Of a stretch of 64,000 nucleotides of DNA, positions 42,376 to 50,403 are shown piece after piece. The stretch comes from VBDM01 sp035651815 (GTDB taxonomy: Bacteria; Pseudomonadota; Gammaproteobacteria; Burkholderiales; SG8-39), in NCBI GenBank assembly GCA_035651815.1, contig DASRFB010000133.1, positions 1-64,000 on the forward strand, written 5' to 3'. Positions within the stretch are counted from its first letter, which is position 1; every line of letters starts with the position of its first letter. Below the pieces are notes generated by a model. It searched no databases. It saw only the letters and a program-made list of their open reading frames with translations, and was not told the origin of the DNA. A program made the translations under genes and the position numbers.

Positions 42376-43253
42376 CACGCCGCCTCGCGCCGGCGCAGCA
42401 GCGGGATGCTCGCCACGACCGCGATCAGCGCGAGCGCCATCGCGGCCGCGGCGGCGGCGCCGTCGTCGCCGTAGTCGGACCACTGGTGGTAGGCGTAGGT
42501 CGAGAGCACCGGCACGCCCTCGGCGCCCGTCAGGACCATCGGGGTCGCGAAGATCCGGAGCGCGTCCAGGCCGCGCAGGAGGACCGCCGCGGCGAGCGCG
42601 GGGCCGAGGAGCGGAAGCGTGACGAACGCGAGCCGGCGGAAGCCCCGCGCGCCGTCCAGCCGCGCCGCCTCGCCGATCTCCTCCGGGATCGCCGCGAGCG
42701 CGCCGAGGAGGATCAGGAAGACGACCGGCGTCGTGCGCCACGCGTCGACCGCGACGACCGTCGCGTAGGAGAGCGCCGTCCCCGGCGCGAGGAAGTCGAC
42801 GGCCGGAAGGCCGGCCGCCGCGAGCGCCCCGTTCGCGTAGCCGCGTGTGCCGAGGAGGCTCCGCGCGACCGTCAAGAACACGATCTCCGGCAGCGCGAAC
42901 GGGACGACGACCGCCGCGCGCACGAGCCGCCGCCCGGGAAATCGCCACGCCAGCGCGAGCGCGAGCGCCAGGCCGGCGACGACCTCGAGCGCGACGGTCG
43001 CCGCCGGCACGACGAGGTTGCCGGCGACGGCGCGCCAGAAGAGCTCGTCGCTGACGAGGACGCGGAAGCTCGCGAGGCTCGGAAACGCGCCGCCGGTCGC
43101 GTCCGTGAAGGCGAGCCGCACGGCGACGAGCGCCGGGTACGCGAGGAACGCCGCGAGGTAGAGGACGAGCGGCGCCGCGGCGAGGCGAGCGCGGAGGCCG
43201 CCGGGCGCCGCCCCGGCGACGGCGTCGGGCGCCTGCGCGCGACGTTCCGTCAC
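42375..43253 (-). CDS. ABC transporter permease, MalF/UgpA-like
   Basis: A 292-residue permease of the same importer. Hydrophobic segments begin with LAAAPLVLYLAAFLAYPALVA, and the EAA coupling loop is IGEAARLDGARGFRRLAFVTLPLLGPAL. It starts with GTG at 43253, overlapping the binding-protein stop by four bases, and the next gene begins in its own stop codon, so the operon is translated as a coupled unit. Confidence 0.92.
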   Translation of the reverse strand: MTERRAQAPDAVAGAAPGGLRARLAAAPLVLYLAAFLAYPALVAVRLAFTDATGGAFPSLASFRVLVSDELFWRAVAGNLVVPAATVALEVVAGLALALALAWRFPGRRLVRAAVVVPFALPEIVFLTVARSLLGTRGYANGALAAAGLPAVDFLAPGTALSYATVVAVDAWRTTPVVFLILLGALAAIPEEIGEAARLDGARGFRRLAFVTLPLLGPALAAAVLLRGLDALRIFATPMVLTGAEGVPVLSTYAYHQWSDYGDDGAAAAAAMALALIAVVASIPLLRRREAA

Positions 43254-44449
43254 GCGCCCGCGCGCCCGTCGAGCTCGCGCTGCGCGTCGCGCAGGGTGCG
43301 CTCGGGATCCGCGCCGCCGAACACGACCGCGCGGAACGCCTGCTGCCACGCGCGGCTCAAGCGCGGGTAGTCGACGAGCCGCGGGCGCGGCCGGACGTCG
43401 GCCCGCATCGCGCCGTACCCGGCGAGCAGTGCGCCCCCCGCGAGCGGCGCGTCGCGGCGCGCCGAGAACCATCCCAGGCGCTCTGCGAGCCCGGCCTGCG
43501 CGTCGCGCGACAGCAGGAAGCGGAGGAGCGCGCGCGAGCGCTCGGGGTGGCGCGCGTTGCGCGGGATCCCGAGGTAGCCGCCTCCGAGCACGGTCGCGCG
43601 CCCGGACGGGCCCGCCGGGAGCGGGGCCGAGCGGATCGGATCGGGCGCGAGGCCCTGGCTCGCGTAGAGGGACATCGCGAACGGCCAGTTCAGGTGGAGG
43701 ACGATCTCCCCGCGCGCCATCGCCTCGGCGATCGTCGACTCCTTGAACGTCGCGCTGTACGGGTCGAGGAACGGCGCGAGCTCCGCGAACAGGCGGAAGG
43801 CCGCGAGCGCGCCGTCGTCGTCGAGGCGCTCTCCGCTTCCGCCGGCGGCCCACACGAACGGCAGGACGTCGCACGTCAGGCCCTCGTAGAGCGCGCCTTT
43901 GACGCCGATCCGGCCGGGATGCGCGCGCGCGACGGCGACGAGATCGTCCCACGTCGCGGGCGCGCGCCCGAGCACGGCGTGGTCGTACACGAGCGCCTGC
44001 CACGTCAGGCGGTGCGGCAGGAAGCGAAGCCCGTCGATCGTCCCGGCGTCGAGCGCCGCGCGATCGAGGACCTCGGGCAGGTCGCCGACGTCGGCCGCGT
44101 CGAGGGTGCGCACGTCGTGCGCCGAGGGCGCGAGCGAGTACACGTCGAGCTCGGCGAGGTCGATCGTGCCGCGGCCGGCCGCCGCCTCGGCGGCGAGCGC
44201 GCGCCGGATGTCGGCGTACTGCTGCGGCACGACGACGACGCGCTCGCCCGTCCCTCGCTCGAACTGCGCGACCACCTCGCGGTACGCCGGCAGCTCGCCG
44301 GGAAGGATGGCGAGGGCGAGAGTGAGCGCGCTGTCGTCTCGCTGGCAGCCCGCGAGCGCCGCGGTGCAGAGCGTCAGCGCGACGGCCACCGCGCCAGCGG
44401 CGCGCGGGTCTCGCAACGCCGCGCTCGCGGCACGCCGCGTCCCGACCAT
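43250..44449 (-). CDS. ABC transporter extracellular solute-binding lipoprotein, family 1
   Basis: A 399-residue predicted lipoprotein with a signal ending at the lipobox AALAGC. The mature part has the family 1 pattern: LPAYREVVAQFERGTGERVVVVP, VYDHAVLGRAPATWDDLVAVA and the late RALLRFLLSRDAQAGLAERLGWF. Family 1 proteins bind sugars, polyols or glycerol-3-phosphate, and some bind iron or polyamines, so substrate is open. It is the first gene of the four-gene importer, 33 bases downstream of the CblC-like gene on the same strand. Confidence 0.9.
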   Translation of the reverse strand: MVGTRRAASAALRDPRAAGAVAVALTLCTAALAGCQRDDSALTLALAILPGELPAYREVVAQFERGTGERVVVVPQQYADIRRALAAEAAAGRGTIDLAELDVYSLAPSAHDVRTLDAADVGDLPEVLDRAALDAGTIDGLRFLPHRLTWQALVYDHAVLGRAPATWDDLVAVARAHPGRIGVKGALYEGLTCDVLPFVWAAGGSGERLDDDGALAAFRLFAELAPFLDPYSATFKESTIAEAMARGEIVLHLNWPFAMSLYASQGLAPDPIRSAPLPAGPSGRATVLGGGYLGIPRNARHPERSRALLRFLLSRDAQAGLAERLGWFSARRDAPLAGGALLAGYGAMRADVRPRPRLVDYPRLSRAWQQAFRAVVFGGADPERTLRDAQRELDGRAGA

Positions 44450-44482
44450 CGACGATCATCACGGCGGAGCGGGCGGCGAGGG

Positions 44483-45190
44483 TCAAGAGGCGACGAGCGC
44501 GCGCAGGACGCCGCGGTCCTTCGTGTACGTGTACCGGATCTGGGCGTCGTCGTAGCGATGGGCCGCGCCCACCGGACAGGCTTCGCGGGCGGCGAGCCAG
44601 ACCCGCCAGCTCTCCCGCAGCTCCGCTTCGCCGGTCCCGCCCGACGCCGCGAGGGCGCGCTCGCGCGCCGCGACGCAGCTCGCGGTGCAGCCGCCGCACG
44701 GGTCCGCGAGGCTCGGCCGCGTCGCGGGACCGGGCACGTCGACGACGACGACCGCTCGCAGCGCGATCCACGGCCCGAAGGTCGGGTGAACGTTCAGGAA
44801 GCCCGATCCCAGGAACGCGAACCCGGCGAGGTGCGCGAGCCGCTGGATCGCGATCCGCCGCGGCGGCGGCTCGTGCGCGAGCCTCACCTCCCAGCGCTCG
44901 CCGAGCGGCCGGACGGCGGCGAGCACCGCGTCGCCGACGTAGTCGTCGAGCGGGTCGGGACTCTCGATGCGCGCCGGCTCGCGTCGGAGTGCCGCGACGA
45001 AGCGCGGCCAGAGGGCGCGCGAGCTCGCCAGCAGAACGGCCAGCGCGTCCCGCCGGCCGACGTCGGGCAGCGCCCAGGTCGGCTCGACGACGTCGTCGTA
45101 CCAGGCGGCGTTCAGCGGGTGCGCGAGGTCGAGGCCGGCGGCTGCGGCGCGCTGCGCGATCCCGTCCGCGATCGCCCGCCAGGGCGTCAT
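44483..45190 (-). CDS. MMACHC (CblC)-like cobalamin-processing protein
   Basis: A 235-residue protein whose N-terminal 150 residues align with human MMACHC: HPLNAAWYDDVVEPTWALP, then LAVLLASSRALWPRFV, DPLDDYV, RLAHLAGFAFLG and VHPTFGPWIALRAVVVVD, matching the human VAWYNELL, TAAHVAGAAYY and HPRFGGWFAIRGVVLL elements. The C-terminal RYDDAQIRYTYTKD matches human RYSEEQKAYFSTPP. Human CblC removes the upper ligand of cobalamin with glutathione. A Cys cluster (DPCGGCTASC) is added, as in epoxyqueuosine-reductase-related proteins, but the full iron-sulfur pattern is not seen. ATG at 45190 overlaps the methyltransferase stop, indicating coupled translation. Confidence 0.78.
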   Translation of the reverse strand: MTPWRAIADGIAQRAAAAGLDLAHPLNAAWYDDVVEPTWALPDVGRRDALAVLLASSRALWPRFVAALRREPARIESPDPLDDYVGDAVLAAVRPLGERWEVRLAHEPPPRRIAIQRLAHLAGFAFLGSGFLNVHPTFGPWIALRAVVVVDVPGPATRPSLADPCGGCTASCVAARERALAASGGTGEAELRESWRVWLAAREACPVGAAHRYDDAQIRYTYTKDRGVLRALVAS

Positions 45191-46032
45191 GCCGGCGCGG
45201 GGGCGATCGCCGCGCGAAGAGACGGCGGACGGCGCGCGCGGTACTCGCTGAAGGCGCCCTTCTCGACGTGCCGGCCGACCGACTCGAGCCCGGAACGGCG
45301 GAGCGCGAGCAGGACGGCCTCGGCGTCGACGCAGTCCTCGATCGTCCGCCAGTAGTACGCCATGAGCTCCTCGGCGTCGCGGCTGCGGGTGACGACGCGC
45401 GTGAGCACGGGGACGAAGCCGCGCATGTAGGCGCGGAAGATCGACCTCCCGAGGCGGGTCGCCGGCGGCGTCTGCTCCAGCACCAGGACGATGCCGCCGG
45501 GACGGAGCACGCGTCGGAACTCGCGAAAGGCGGCGACGAGGTCCACGACGTGCCGGAGCGCGTAGCCCATGGTCACCGCATCGAACGACTCGTCGCGGAA
45601 CGGAAGCGCTTCGGCGATGGCGCACGCAGCGCGCCGCACGCCGCCGCCGCGCGCTTCGCGCAGCATCGCGCGGCTCGGATCGATCGCCGTGACGAGTCCG
45701 CTCGGTCCCACGGCGTCGCGCGCCGCGCGGGCCACGGCGCCGGTGCCCGCGCCGACGTCGAGGACGCACATTCCGCGCCCGATCCCCGCCCGCGCGACGG
45801 CCTCGCGCCGGTAGCGACCGTCGAGTCCGAGGCTCATCGTGCGGACGATGCGCTCGTAGTGCGGCGCCGAGCGGTGAAAGAGCGCGAGGAGCTCGCGCGC
45901 TTCGAGCGCACGGCCCGGCGGCAGCGGAGCAAGGGCGGCGACGGCAGCGGCGGCAGCGCCGCTTGCCCCGGGCGGCGCGGCGCGGGCTGGCTCATCGCGA
46001 GCGGGCGCCGCGGGCGTCCCGGGCAGGTTCAT
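45187..46032 (-). CDS. Class I SAM-dependent methyltransferase, UbiE-like
   Basis: A 281-residue methyltransferase. The SAM motif is MCVLDVGAGTGAVARAARD, followed by ALPFRDESFDAVTMGYALRHVVD and VLRPGGIVLVLEQTPP, the UbiE/MenG arrangement. An N-terminal Ala/Pro-rich section precedes the domain. The C-terminal half has an uncommon extension (AYMRGFVPVLTRVVTRSRD, then TIEDCVDAEAVLLALR) like quinone methyltransferases. ATG at 46032 was chosen as the first Met after the Ser/Arg-rich upstream part. Overlap with the CblC-like gene by four bases suggests a shared pathway, perhaps methyl or cobalamin chemistry. It is divergent from pilT. Confidence 0.87.
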   Translation of the reverse strand: MNLPGTPAAPARDEPARAAPPGASGAAAAAVAALAPLPPGRALEARELLALFHRSAPHYERIVRTMSLGLDGRYRREAVARAGIGRGMCVLDVGAGTGAVARAARDAVGPSGLVTAIDPSRAMLREARGGGVRRAACAIAEALPFRDESFDAVTMGYALRHVVDLVAAFREFRRVLRPGGIVLVLEQTPPATRLGRSIFRAYMRGFVPVLTRVVTRSRDAEELMAYYWRTIEDCVDAEAVLLALRRSGLESVGRHVEKGAFSEYRARRPPSLRAAIAPAPA

Positions 46033-46198
46033 CGCTCGTTCTCTATGCCATCCGCCTGGCGGAGCGGAAGCGCCAATCACGGGCCGCGGGCGCTCAAGCG
46101 CGGTCCCACTCTCGCCGATTCCTCCGACGAGGGACGCGCTCCATGTGGAGCCCGCTCGGGCAAGCGCGCCCGAGCGTCGCCGGGGGTTGGCGATCGCC

Positions 46199-47434
46199 AT
46201 GACGCAGCTCGACGACATCCTGCGCTTCGCGCAGTCGAAGGACGCTTCCGACGTCCACCTGAAGCTCGGCTCCGCTCCGCTGCTCCGGCGCTTCGGCCAC
46301 CTCGCGCCCGAGGAGTCCTTTCCGATCCTGACGGAGCCGGACCTGCGCGGCTTCATCGCGCAGATGGCGGACGAGAGCCAGCGCCAGCGCCTCGAGCGCG
46401 ACCGCCAGCTCGACCTCGGCTACGGCGAAGAGGTCCTGGGCCGCTTTCGCGTGAACGTCTACCACCAGCGCGGCGAGATCCGGATCGCGATGCGTGCGAT
46501 CCCGCAGAAGATCCGGAGCCTCGACGAGCTGCAGCTCCCGCCGATCGTCGGCGAGCTCGCGATGGAGTCGCGCGGCGTCATTCTCGTGACCGGAACGACC
46601 GGATCCGGCAAGTCGACCACGCTCGCCTCGATGATCGACCTCCTGAACGTCAAGGAGGCGAACCACATCGTCACGATCGAGGACCCGATCGAGTACCTCC
46701 ACCACGACAAGCTCTCGATGATCAGCCAGCGCGAGGTCGGCGTCGACGTTCCGAGCTTCGCGGCGGGCCTGAAGGGCGCGCTGCGGCAGGACCCGGACGT
46801 CATCCTGATCGGCGAGATGCGCGACCTCGAGACGATCGAGACGGCCATCATGTCGGCGGAGACCGGGCATCTCGTGATGAGCACGCTCCACACGCTCGAC
46901 GCGCCCGAGACGGTCACACGCGTGATCCAGGCCTTCCCGGATCACCAGCGGGACCAGATCCGGATCGTGCTGTCCTCGGTGCTGAAGGGCATCATCTCGC
47001 AGCGCCTCGTGCCGCGCGCCGACGGAAACGGCCTCGTGCCGGCGATCGAGATCATGATCTCGACCGCCCTCGTCCGCGACATCATCAAGGACCCCGAGAG
47101 GAGCCCGCGCGAGCTCACCGACGCGATCGCCAAGGGCCACATCTCGTACGGCACCCAGACGTTCGACCAGTCGCTCATGGGGCTCTACCGGAAGGGCCTC
47201 ATCACCTACGAGGAAGCGCTCCGCCAGGCGACGAACCCCGACGACTTCGCTCTCCAGGTGCGCGGCATCACATCGACGTCCGACGCGCGCTGGGACAACT
47301 TCGACAGCTCCGGGCAGACGAGCGCGGCCACAGGAGCCCAGGGAAGCGCCGTCGCCGCGGCGCAGGCACCCGCGCGCCCCGGCGAGGCGCCTGCGCCCGC
47401 ACGGCCCGGCCCCCGCCTGATCAAGCGGTTCTAG
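46199..47434 (+). CDS. PilT-family type IV pilus retraction ATPase
   Basis: A 411-residue hexameric motor ATPase. The N-terminal domain begins ILRFAQSKDASDVHLKLGSAPLLR. Walker A is VTGTTGSGKSTTLASMIDLL, the Asp box IEDPIEYLHHDK, Walker B PDVILIGEMRDLETIE and the His box GHLVMSTLHTLDAPETV. A Pro/Ala-rich tail of about 40 residues follows the core. Whether it is PilT or PilU cannot be decided without other pilus genes. The ATG at 46199 directly follows the divergent gap and other in-frame Mets upstream lack family sequence. Two hairpins follow the stop. Confidence 0.93.
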   Translation: MTQLDDILRFAQSKDASDVHLKLGSAPLLRRFGHLAPEESFPILTEPDLRGFIAQMADESQRQRLERDRQLDLGYGEEVLGRFRVNVYHQRGEIRIAMRAIPQKIRSLDELQLPPIVGELAMESRGVILVTGTTGSGKSTTLASMIDLLNVKEANHIVTIEDPIEYLHHDKLSMISQREVGVDVPSFAAGLKGALRQDPDVILIGEMRDLETIETAIMSAETGHLVMSTLHTLDAPETVTRVIQAFPDHQRDQIRIVLSSVLKGIISQRLVPRADGNGLVPAIEIMISTALVRDIIKDPERSPRELTDAIAKGHISYGTQTFDQSLMGLYRKGLITYEEALRQATNPDDFALQVRGITSTSDARWDNFDSSGQTSAATGAQGSAVAAAQAPARPGEAPAPARPGPRLIKRF

Positions 47435-47445
47435 GGCAATCGAAC

Positions 47446-47489
47446 GAGGGGAACGCTCCCCTCTCCCCGTTTGGCAAAGCCAATCGGGG
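47446..47489. terminator. Two tandem hairpins after pilT
   Basis: GAGGGGA (47446-47452) and TCCCCTC (47457-47463) form a perfect seven-base stem. Then CCCCG...CGGGG (47465-47489) encloses a second stem, TTGGC and GCCAA around an AAA loop, with one T-T mismatch. They sit 12 bases after the pilT stop and 81 bases before recX. No T-run follows, so they may terminate, attenuate or protect the pilT mRNA end. Confidence 0.5.
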
Positions 47490-47569
47490 CCCCCGCGGGC
47501 TCGCTGCGCTCGCGCGTTGCCGATCCCGCGTGCTGGTGGAGCGGCACCGCGTCGTACTATCCAGGGCGC

Positions 47570-48103
47570 GTGATCCGATCGCGCTCGAGCTCGCGCGGCG
47601 GCGCGGCGGGCGGCGCAGAGCCGCGCAGCCCGGCCGAGGTGGCGCGGGCCGCGCGTGCGGCCGCGCTCCGCGCGCTCGCGCGGCGCGCGCGCACGTCGTC
47701 GGAGCTCGCCGCGATCCTCGCCCGGCGCGGCTTCGAGCGGGACGTCGCCGACGAGGCGATCGCCGCGCTGCGCGCGATCGGCCTCGTCGACGAGTCGGCC
47801 GTCGCGCACGAGGTCGCGCGCGATGCGGCGCGGCGCCGCCGGGGCAGCCGCTTCGTGCGCGAGGTCATGGCGCGGCGCGGCGTCGCGCCCGACGCGCGCG
47901 GCGAAGCGCTCGCGAGCTCGGCCGCCGAGGACGAGCGCAGCGCGCGCGACGCGCTCGCGCGCCGCTTCGGCCCGGAGCTTCCGAGGGACCGCCGGGGCGT
48001 CGCGCGCGCCTTCCGCTTCCTGGTCGCGCGCGGCTTCCCCGCCGGCGCGGCGCGCCGCGCGCTCGGGATCGACCTCGACGTGGAGTCCGCCGACGATGCC
48101 TGA
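47570..48103 (+). CDS. recX: RecX family regulator
   Basis: A 177-residue helical repeat protein. The three-helix repeats are visible as ALRALARRARTSSELAAILARRGFERDVADEAIAAL, then RRGSRFVREVMARRGVAPDAR, and AFRFLVARGFPAGAARRALG, which is the RecX pattern. RecX caps RecA filaments to restrain recombination and SOS activity. GTG at 47570 was chosen as the first start before the family region. It lies apart from recA here; the 3' end overlaps the MFS gene by eight bases. Confidence 0.85.
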   Translation: MIRSRSSSRGGAAGGAEPRSPAEVARAARAAALRALARRARTSSELAAILARRGFERDVADEAIAALRAIGLVDESAVAHEVARDAARRRRGSRFVREVMARRGVAPDARGEALASSAAEDERSARDALARRFGPELPRDRRGVARAFRFLVARGFPAGAARRALGIDLDVESADDA

Positions 48104-49403
48104 CGTCGAGCCGCTCGCCGCGAGGCGCGGGCTGCACTGGCACTACGCGTGGGTCGTGGTCGGTGCTTCGCTTCTCGTCGAGTTCTTCGGGATCGGGTTC
48201 GGGTTCTTCGCTCTCGTCGCGTCCTATCCGTACTTCGAGCAGCTCGGGTGGGCGCGGACGACCGTCGTCCTGTCGAGCTCGATCATGATCGTCACGATCG
48301 CGGTCCTGTCGCCGCTGACCGGCGTCTACATGGACCGGCGCTCGATCCGGTCGCTCTTCGTCGCGGGCGGCCTCGTGATGGCGGTCGGCCACGCGCTCCT
48401 CGGGTTCGCGGTCACGCCGGCCCAGTTCTTCTTCGGAGCGGCGGTCCTCGGCCTCGGGATGTCGGGCGTCACGGTCCTCCCGAACCAGGTGCTCATCTCG
48501 CGCTGGTTCCGGAGCCGGCTCGGCCTCGCGAACGGGCTCATCAGCGCGGGAACGGTCCTCGGAGGCGCGCTGTCGACGACGGTCGTCACCCGCTGCACCG
48601 AGGCCTACGGACGCGCGCCGGCGTTCCTCGTGCTGGCGGCGTGCGTCGGGATCGTCCCGCCGCTCGTCGGCCTCCTGGTCGTGCGCGACCGCCCTTCCGA
48701 CATGGGGCTCGAGCCGTACGACGAAGGGGAGGCGGAGCGCGACGCCGACGCGACGCGCGCGCCGTCCGCGCAACCGGTCGCGGTCGGCGACGTCATGCGC
48801 GATCGCGCTTTCTGGCTCCTGACCGGCGGCATCCTGCTGTCGACGGTGCCCTGCTACACGAGCAACAAGCACCTGATCCTCTACCTCCGCGACCTCGGCC
48901 TCGACGCGATCGCCGCCGCCGACGTCAAGAGCATCTTCATCACCGTCGCCGGGGCGGGACGGCTGCTCGCGGGCCTCGCCGCCGACCGCTTCCCTCGCGC
49001 GCACGTGCTGGTCGCGACGTATCTCGCCGCCGCGATCGGCTTTCCGCTCGTCTTCTTCATGCCGGCGTGGCCGGCGATCGCGGGCTACGTCGTGCTGTTC
49101 GGGCTCGCCTACGGCGCGATCATGCCGATGATGCCGATCATGGCGGTCGAGTGCTTCGGCCTCGGCGCGATCGGCGCGATCCTTGGCATGATCAAAATCG
49201 GATACGACGCGGGCGCGGCGACGGCGCCTCTCGTGGCCGCCTGGGTGCACGATCGCGTCGGCGACTACGCGCTGGTGTTCGCCGTGAACGCGGCTTGTGG
49301 CTGGGCCGCGGTCGCGTGCGGGATCGCGCTCGCGCGCATGCGGGCGGCCGCGCCGCAAACCGCCTTCGTGACCGTCGCGACGCGGAAAAATGTCGTCTCG
49401 TGA
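48096..49403 (+). CDS. MFS transporter, oxalate/formate-antiporter-like group
   Basis: A 435-residue major facilitator with about 12 membrane segments. The N-terminal half has WVVVGASLLVEFFGIGFGFFA and the loop LTGVYMDRRSIRSLFVAGG, a GxxxDRxG-like motif A; the C-terminal half has KSIFITVAGAGRLLAGLAADRF and GAIGAILGMIKIGYDAGAA. This is the OFA-like group which carries carboxylates and other small anions. The central loop is charged. Its ATG overlaps recX by eight bases. An inverted repeat with a T-run follows its stop. Confidence 0.87.
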   Translation: MPDVEPLAARRGLHWHYAWVVVGASLLVEFFGIGFGFFALVASYPYFEQLGWARTTVVLSSSIMIVTIAVLSPLTGVYMDRRSIRSLFVAGGLVMAVGHALLGFAVTPAQFFFGAAVLGLGMSGVTVLPNQVLISRWFRSRLGLANGLISAGTVLGGALSTTVVTRCTEAYGRAPAFLVLAACVGIVPPLVGLLVVRDRPSDMGLEPYDEGEAERDADATRAPSAQPVAVGDVMRDRAFWLLTGGILLSTVPCYTSNKHLILYLRDLGLDAIAAADVKSIFITVAGAGRLLAGLAADRFPRAHVLVATYLAAAIGFPLVFFMPAWPAIAGYVVLFGLAYGAIMPMMPIMAVECFGLGAIGAILGMIKIGYDAGAATAPLVAAWVHDRVGDYALVFAVNAACGWAAVACGIALARMRAAAPQTAFVTVATRKNVVS

Positions 49404-49413
49404 GATTTTTTTT
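49386..49413 (+). terminator. Possible terminator at the MFS stop
   Basis: AAAAAT (49386-49391) pairs with ATTTTT (49405-49410), with a small CTC-GAG step inside the loop, and the run continues to eight T. The weak stem is compensated by the T-run, rare in this GC-rich sequence. It overlaps the last codons of the MFS gene. Confidence 0.5.
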
Positions 49414-49869
49414 CGGCCCGCGCACCGCATGCGGAGCGCCAGAGAGCTTCGCGGGGCGCGCGAGTAGGCGAGCGCGCGGTGCCGGCGGCGCCGGACGGCG
49501 CCGCGGCCGGATCTCGCGATCGGCGTAAGCGCGCGCCGGCACCGCATTTCCGCGCTCGGCGTCAAGTAGGTCCGACGACCGATCGCTCGGCGATGTGCCC
49601 CGGCGGGGCATGCGGCGTGCGCTGTGGACGCTCGTCTGCGCGCTCGCGTGCGCGCAAGCGCAGACTCCGCGCAGCGCGAGCGTCTGCGGGCGATGCGCGC
49701 GCGAAAATGATCTTGAAAGCGCATTCCGGCTGTGGTTGTGTGTGCGCCGCTTCGGATACTTGACGCCGCGGGGGCACGCGAAAGTCGAGCGATCCGGGAT
49801 GGGGGGGTGTTGTGAGAATGGGCGGGGCGTCGCGATCGCAGTTCGATCCGACCATCCGGATGCGCCGCG

Positions 49870-49889
49870 CCGGGCGACCGATCGCCCGG
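49870..49889 (+). promoter_or_regulatory. Hairpin in the exopolysaccharide leader
   Basis: CCGGGCGA and TCGCCCGG form a perfect eight-base stem with a CCGA loop. It lies about 180 bases upstream of the first gene of the operon. It could be an attenuator, protein site or RNA stability element; sequence alone does not decide. Confidence 0.35.
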
Positions 49890-49989
49890 GCATAGGACGC
49901 GATCCGGAGCTCGCGCGCGGAGCGCGCACGCCTCGGCGTTCAGCGAAACGTCTGTATTGACGACAGCGCGCGCGGATGGGGCGCGTGCT

Positions 49990-50005
49990 GCCGTCGTTCG
50001 ACGGC
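49990..50005 (+). promoter_or_regulatory. Hairpin just upstream of the first exopolysaccharide gene
   Basis: GCCGTCG and CGACGGC form a perfect seven-base stem with a TT loop, 67 bases before the ATG at 50073. It could shape ribosome access or bind a regulator. Confidence 0.3.
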
Positions 50006-50072
50006 GAAGGCGGGGGCTTTCGCGAAGAGGCGCGCTGCTGACGCGCGCCGTTCGGAACCAAAGGGGGACACC

Positions 50073-50375
50073 ATGACGAAGAGGACCGACAAGAGACGAA
50101 GACGGCCCGGCGTGCTCGCGACCGGCGCATTGCTCCTCGGGCTCGCGGCTTGGCCGACGGTCGCCGGCGCGTACGAGATCCATCGCGACCGCCTCGACTG
50201 CCCGAAGGGCACGACGCTGCTGCGCATCGAGGTGAACCCGCGCGAGTGCCGCGCGCAGCCGAAGAAGGGCATCCCGGCGACGCGCGGCCGGCGCGCGTGC
50301 TGCACGATCGACAACTTCGTCGGCCGCGTCCGCTGCCTGCCGTTCCCGGGCTGCCCGGCCGAATCGCCGTCCTGA
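50073..50375 (+). CDS. Small secreted Cys-rich protein
   Basis: A 100-residue exported protein. A signal peptide runs to about residue 33 (basic start, core GALLLGLAAWPTVAG, cut near AGAYE). The mature 67 residues contain six Cys (LDCPKG, RECRA, RRACCTID, VRCLPF, PGCPA), which suggests disulfide bonding outside the cytoplasm. AAAGGGGGACACC before the ATG at 50073 is a strong ribosome site. It opens the exopolysaccharide operon, 28 bases ahead of the exporter gene, so a matrix or assembly role is possible. I recognise no family. Confidence 0.78.
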   Translation: MTKRTDKRRRRPGVLATGALLLGLAAWPTVAGAYEIHRDRLDCPKGTTLLRIEVNPRECRAQPKKGIPATRGRRACCTIDNFVGRVRCLPFPGCPAESPS

Positions 50376-50403
50376 AGCCGGCTCGAGGGGTGGGGAGGTG
50401 GTG

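Larger units (their letters stand above)
49404..50072 (+). other. 670-base leader before the exopolysaccharide locus
   Basis: No convincing gene. At least three hairpins are visible: TGCCCC/GGGGCA (49596-49610), CCGGGCGA/TCGCCCGG (49870-49889) and GCCGTCG/CGACGGC (49990-50005), plus a 10-base perfect palindrome CATCCGGATG (49853-49862). A moderate patch of AT-richer sequence (about 49705-49745, with TTGAAA at 49712) could hold a promoter, but no -10 is clear. It most likely holds the promoter and 5' control region of the 50-64 kb operon. Confidence 0.5.

Noticed and set aside
44450..46198. Cobalamin riboswitch around the CblC-like unit
   Set aside because: I looked for the conserved GCCACTG-type core and found none upstream of the methyltransferase.
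49610..49960. Signal-peptide-like small reading frame in the exopolysaccharide leader
   Set aside because: It begins MRRALWTLVCALACAQAQ, but lacks a ribosome site, soon turns Arg-rich and overlaps the hairpins. I treat it as chance, though expression data could change that.
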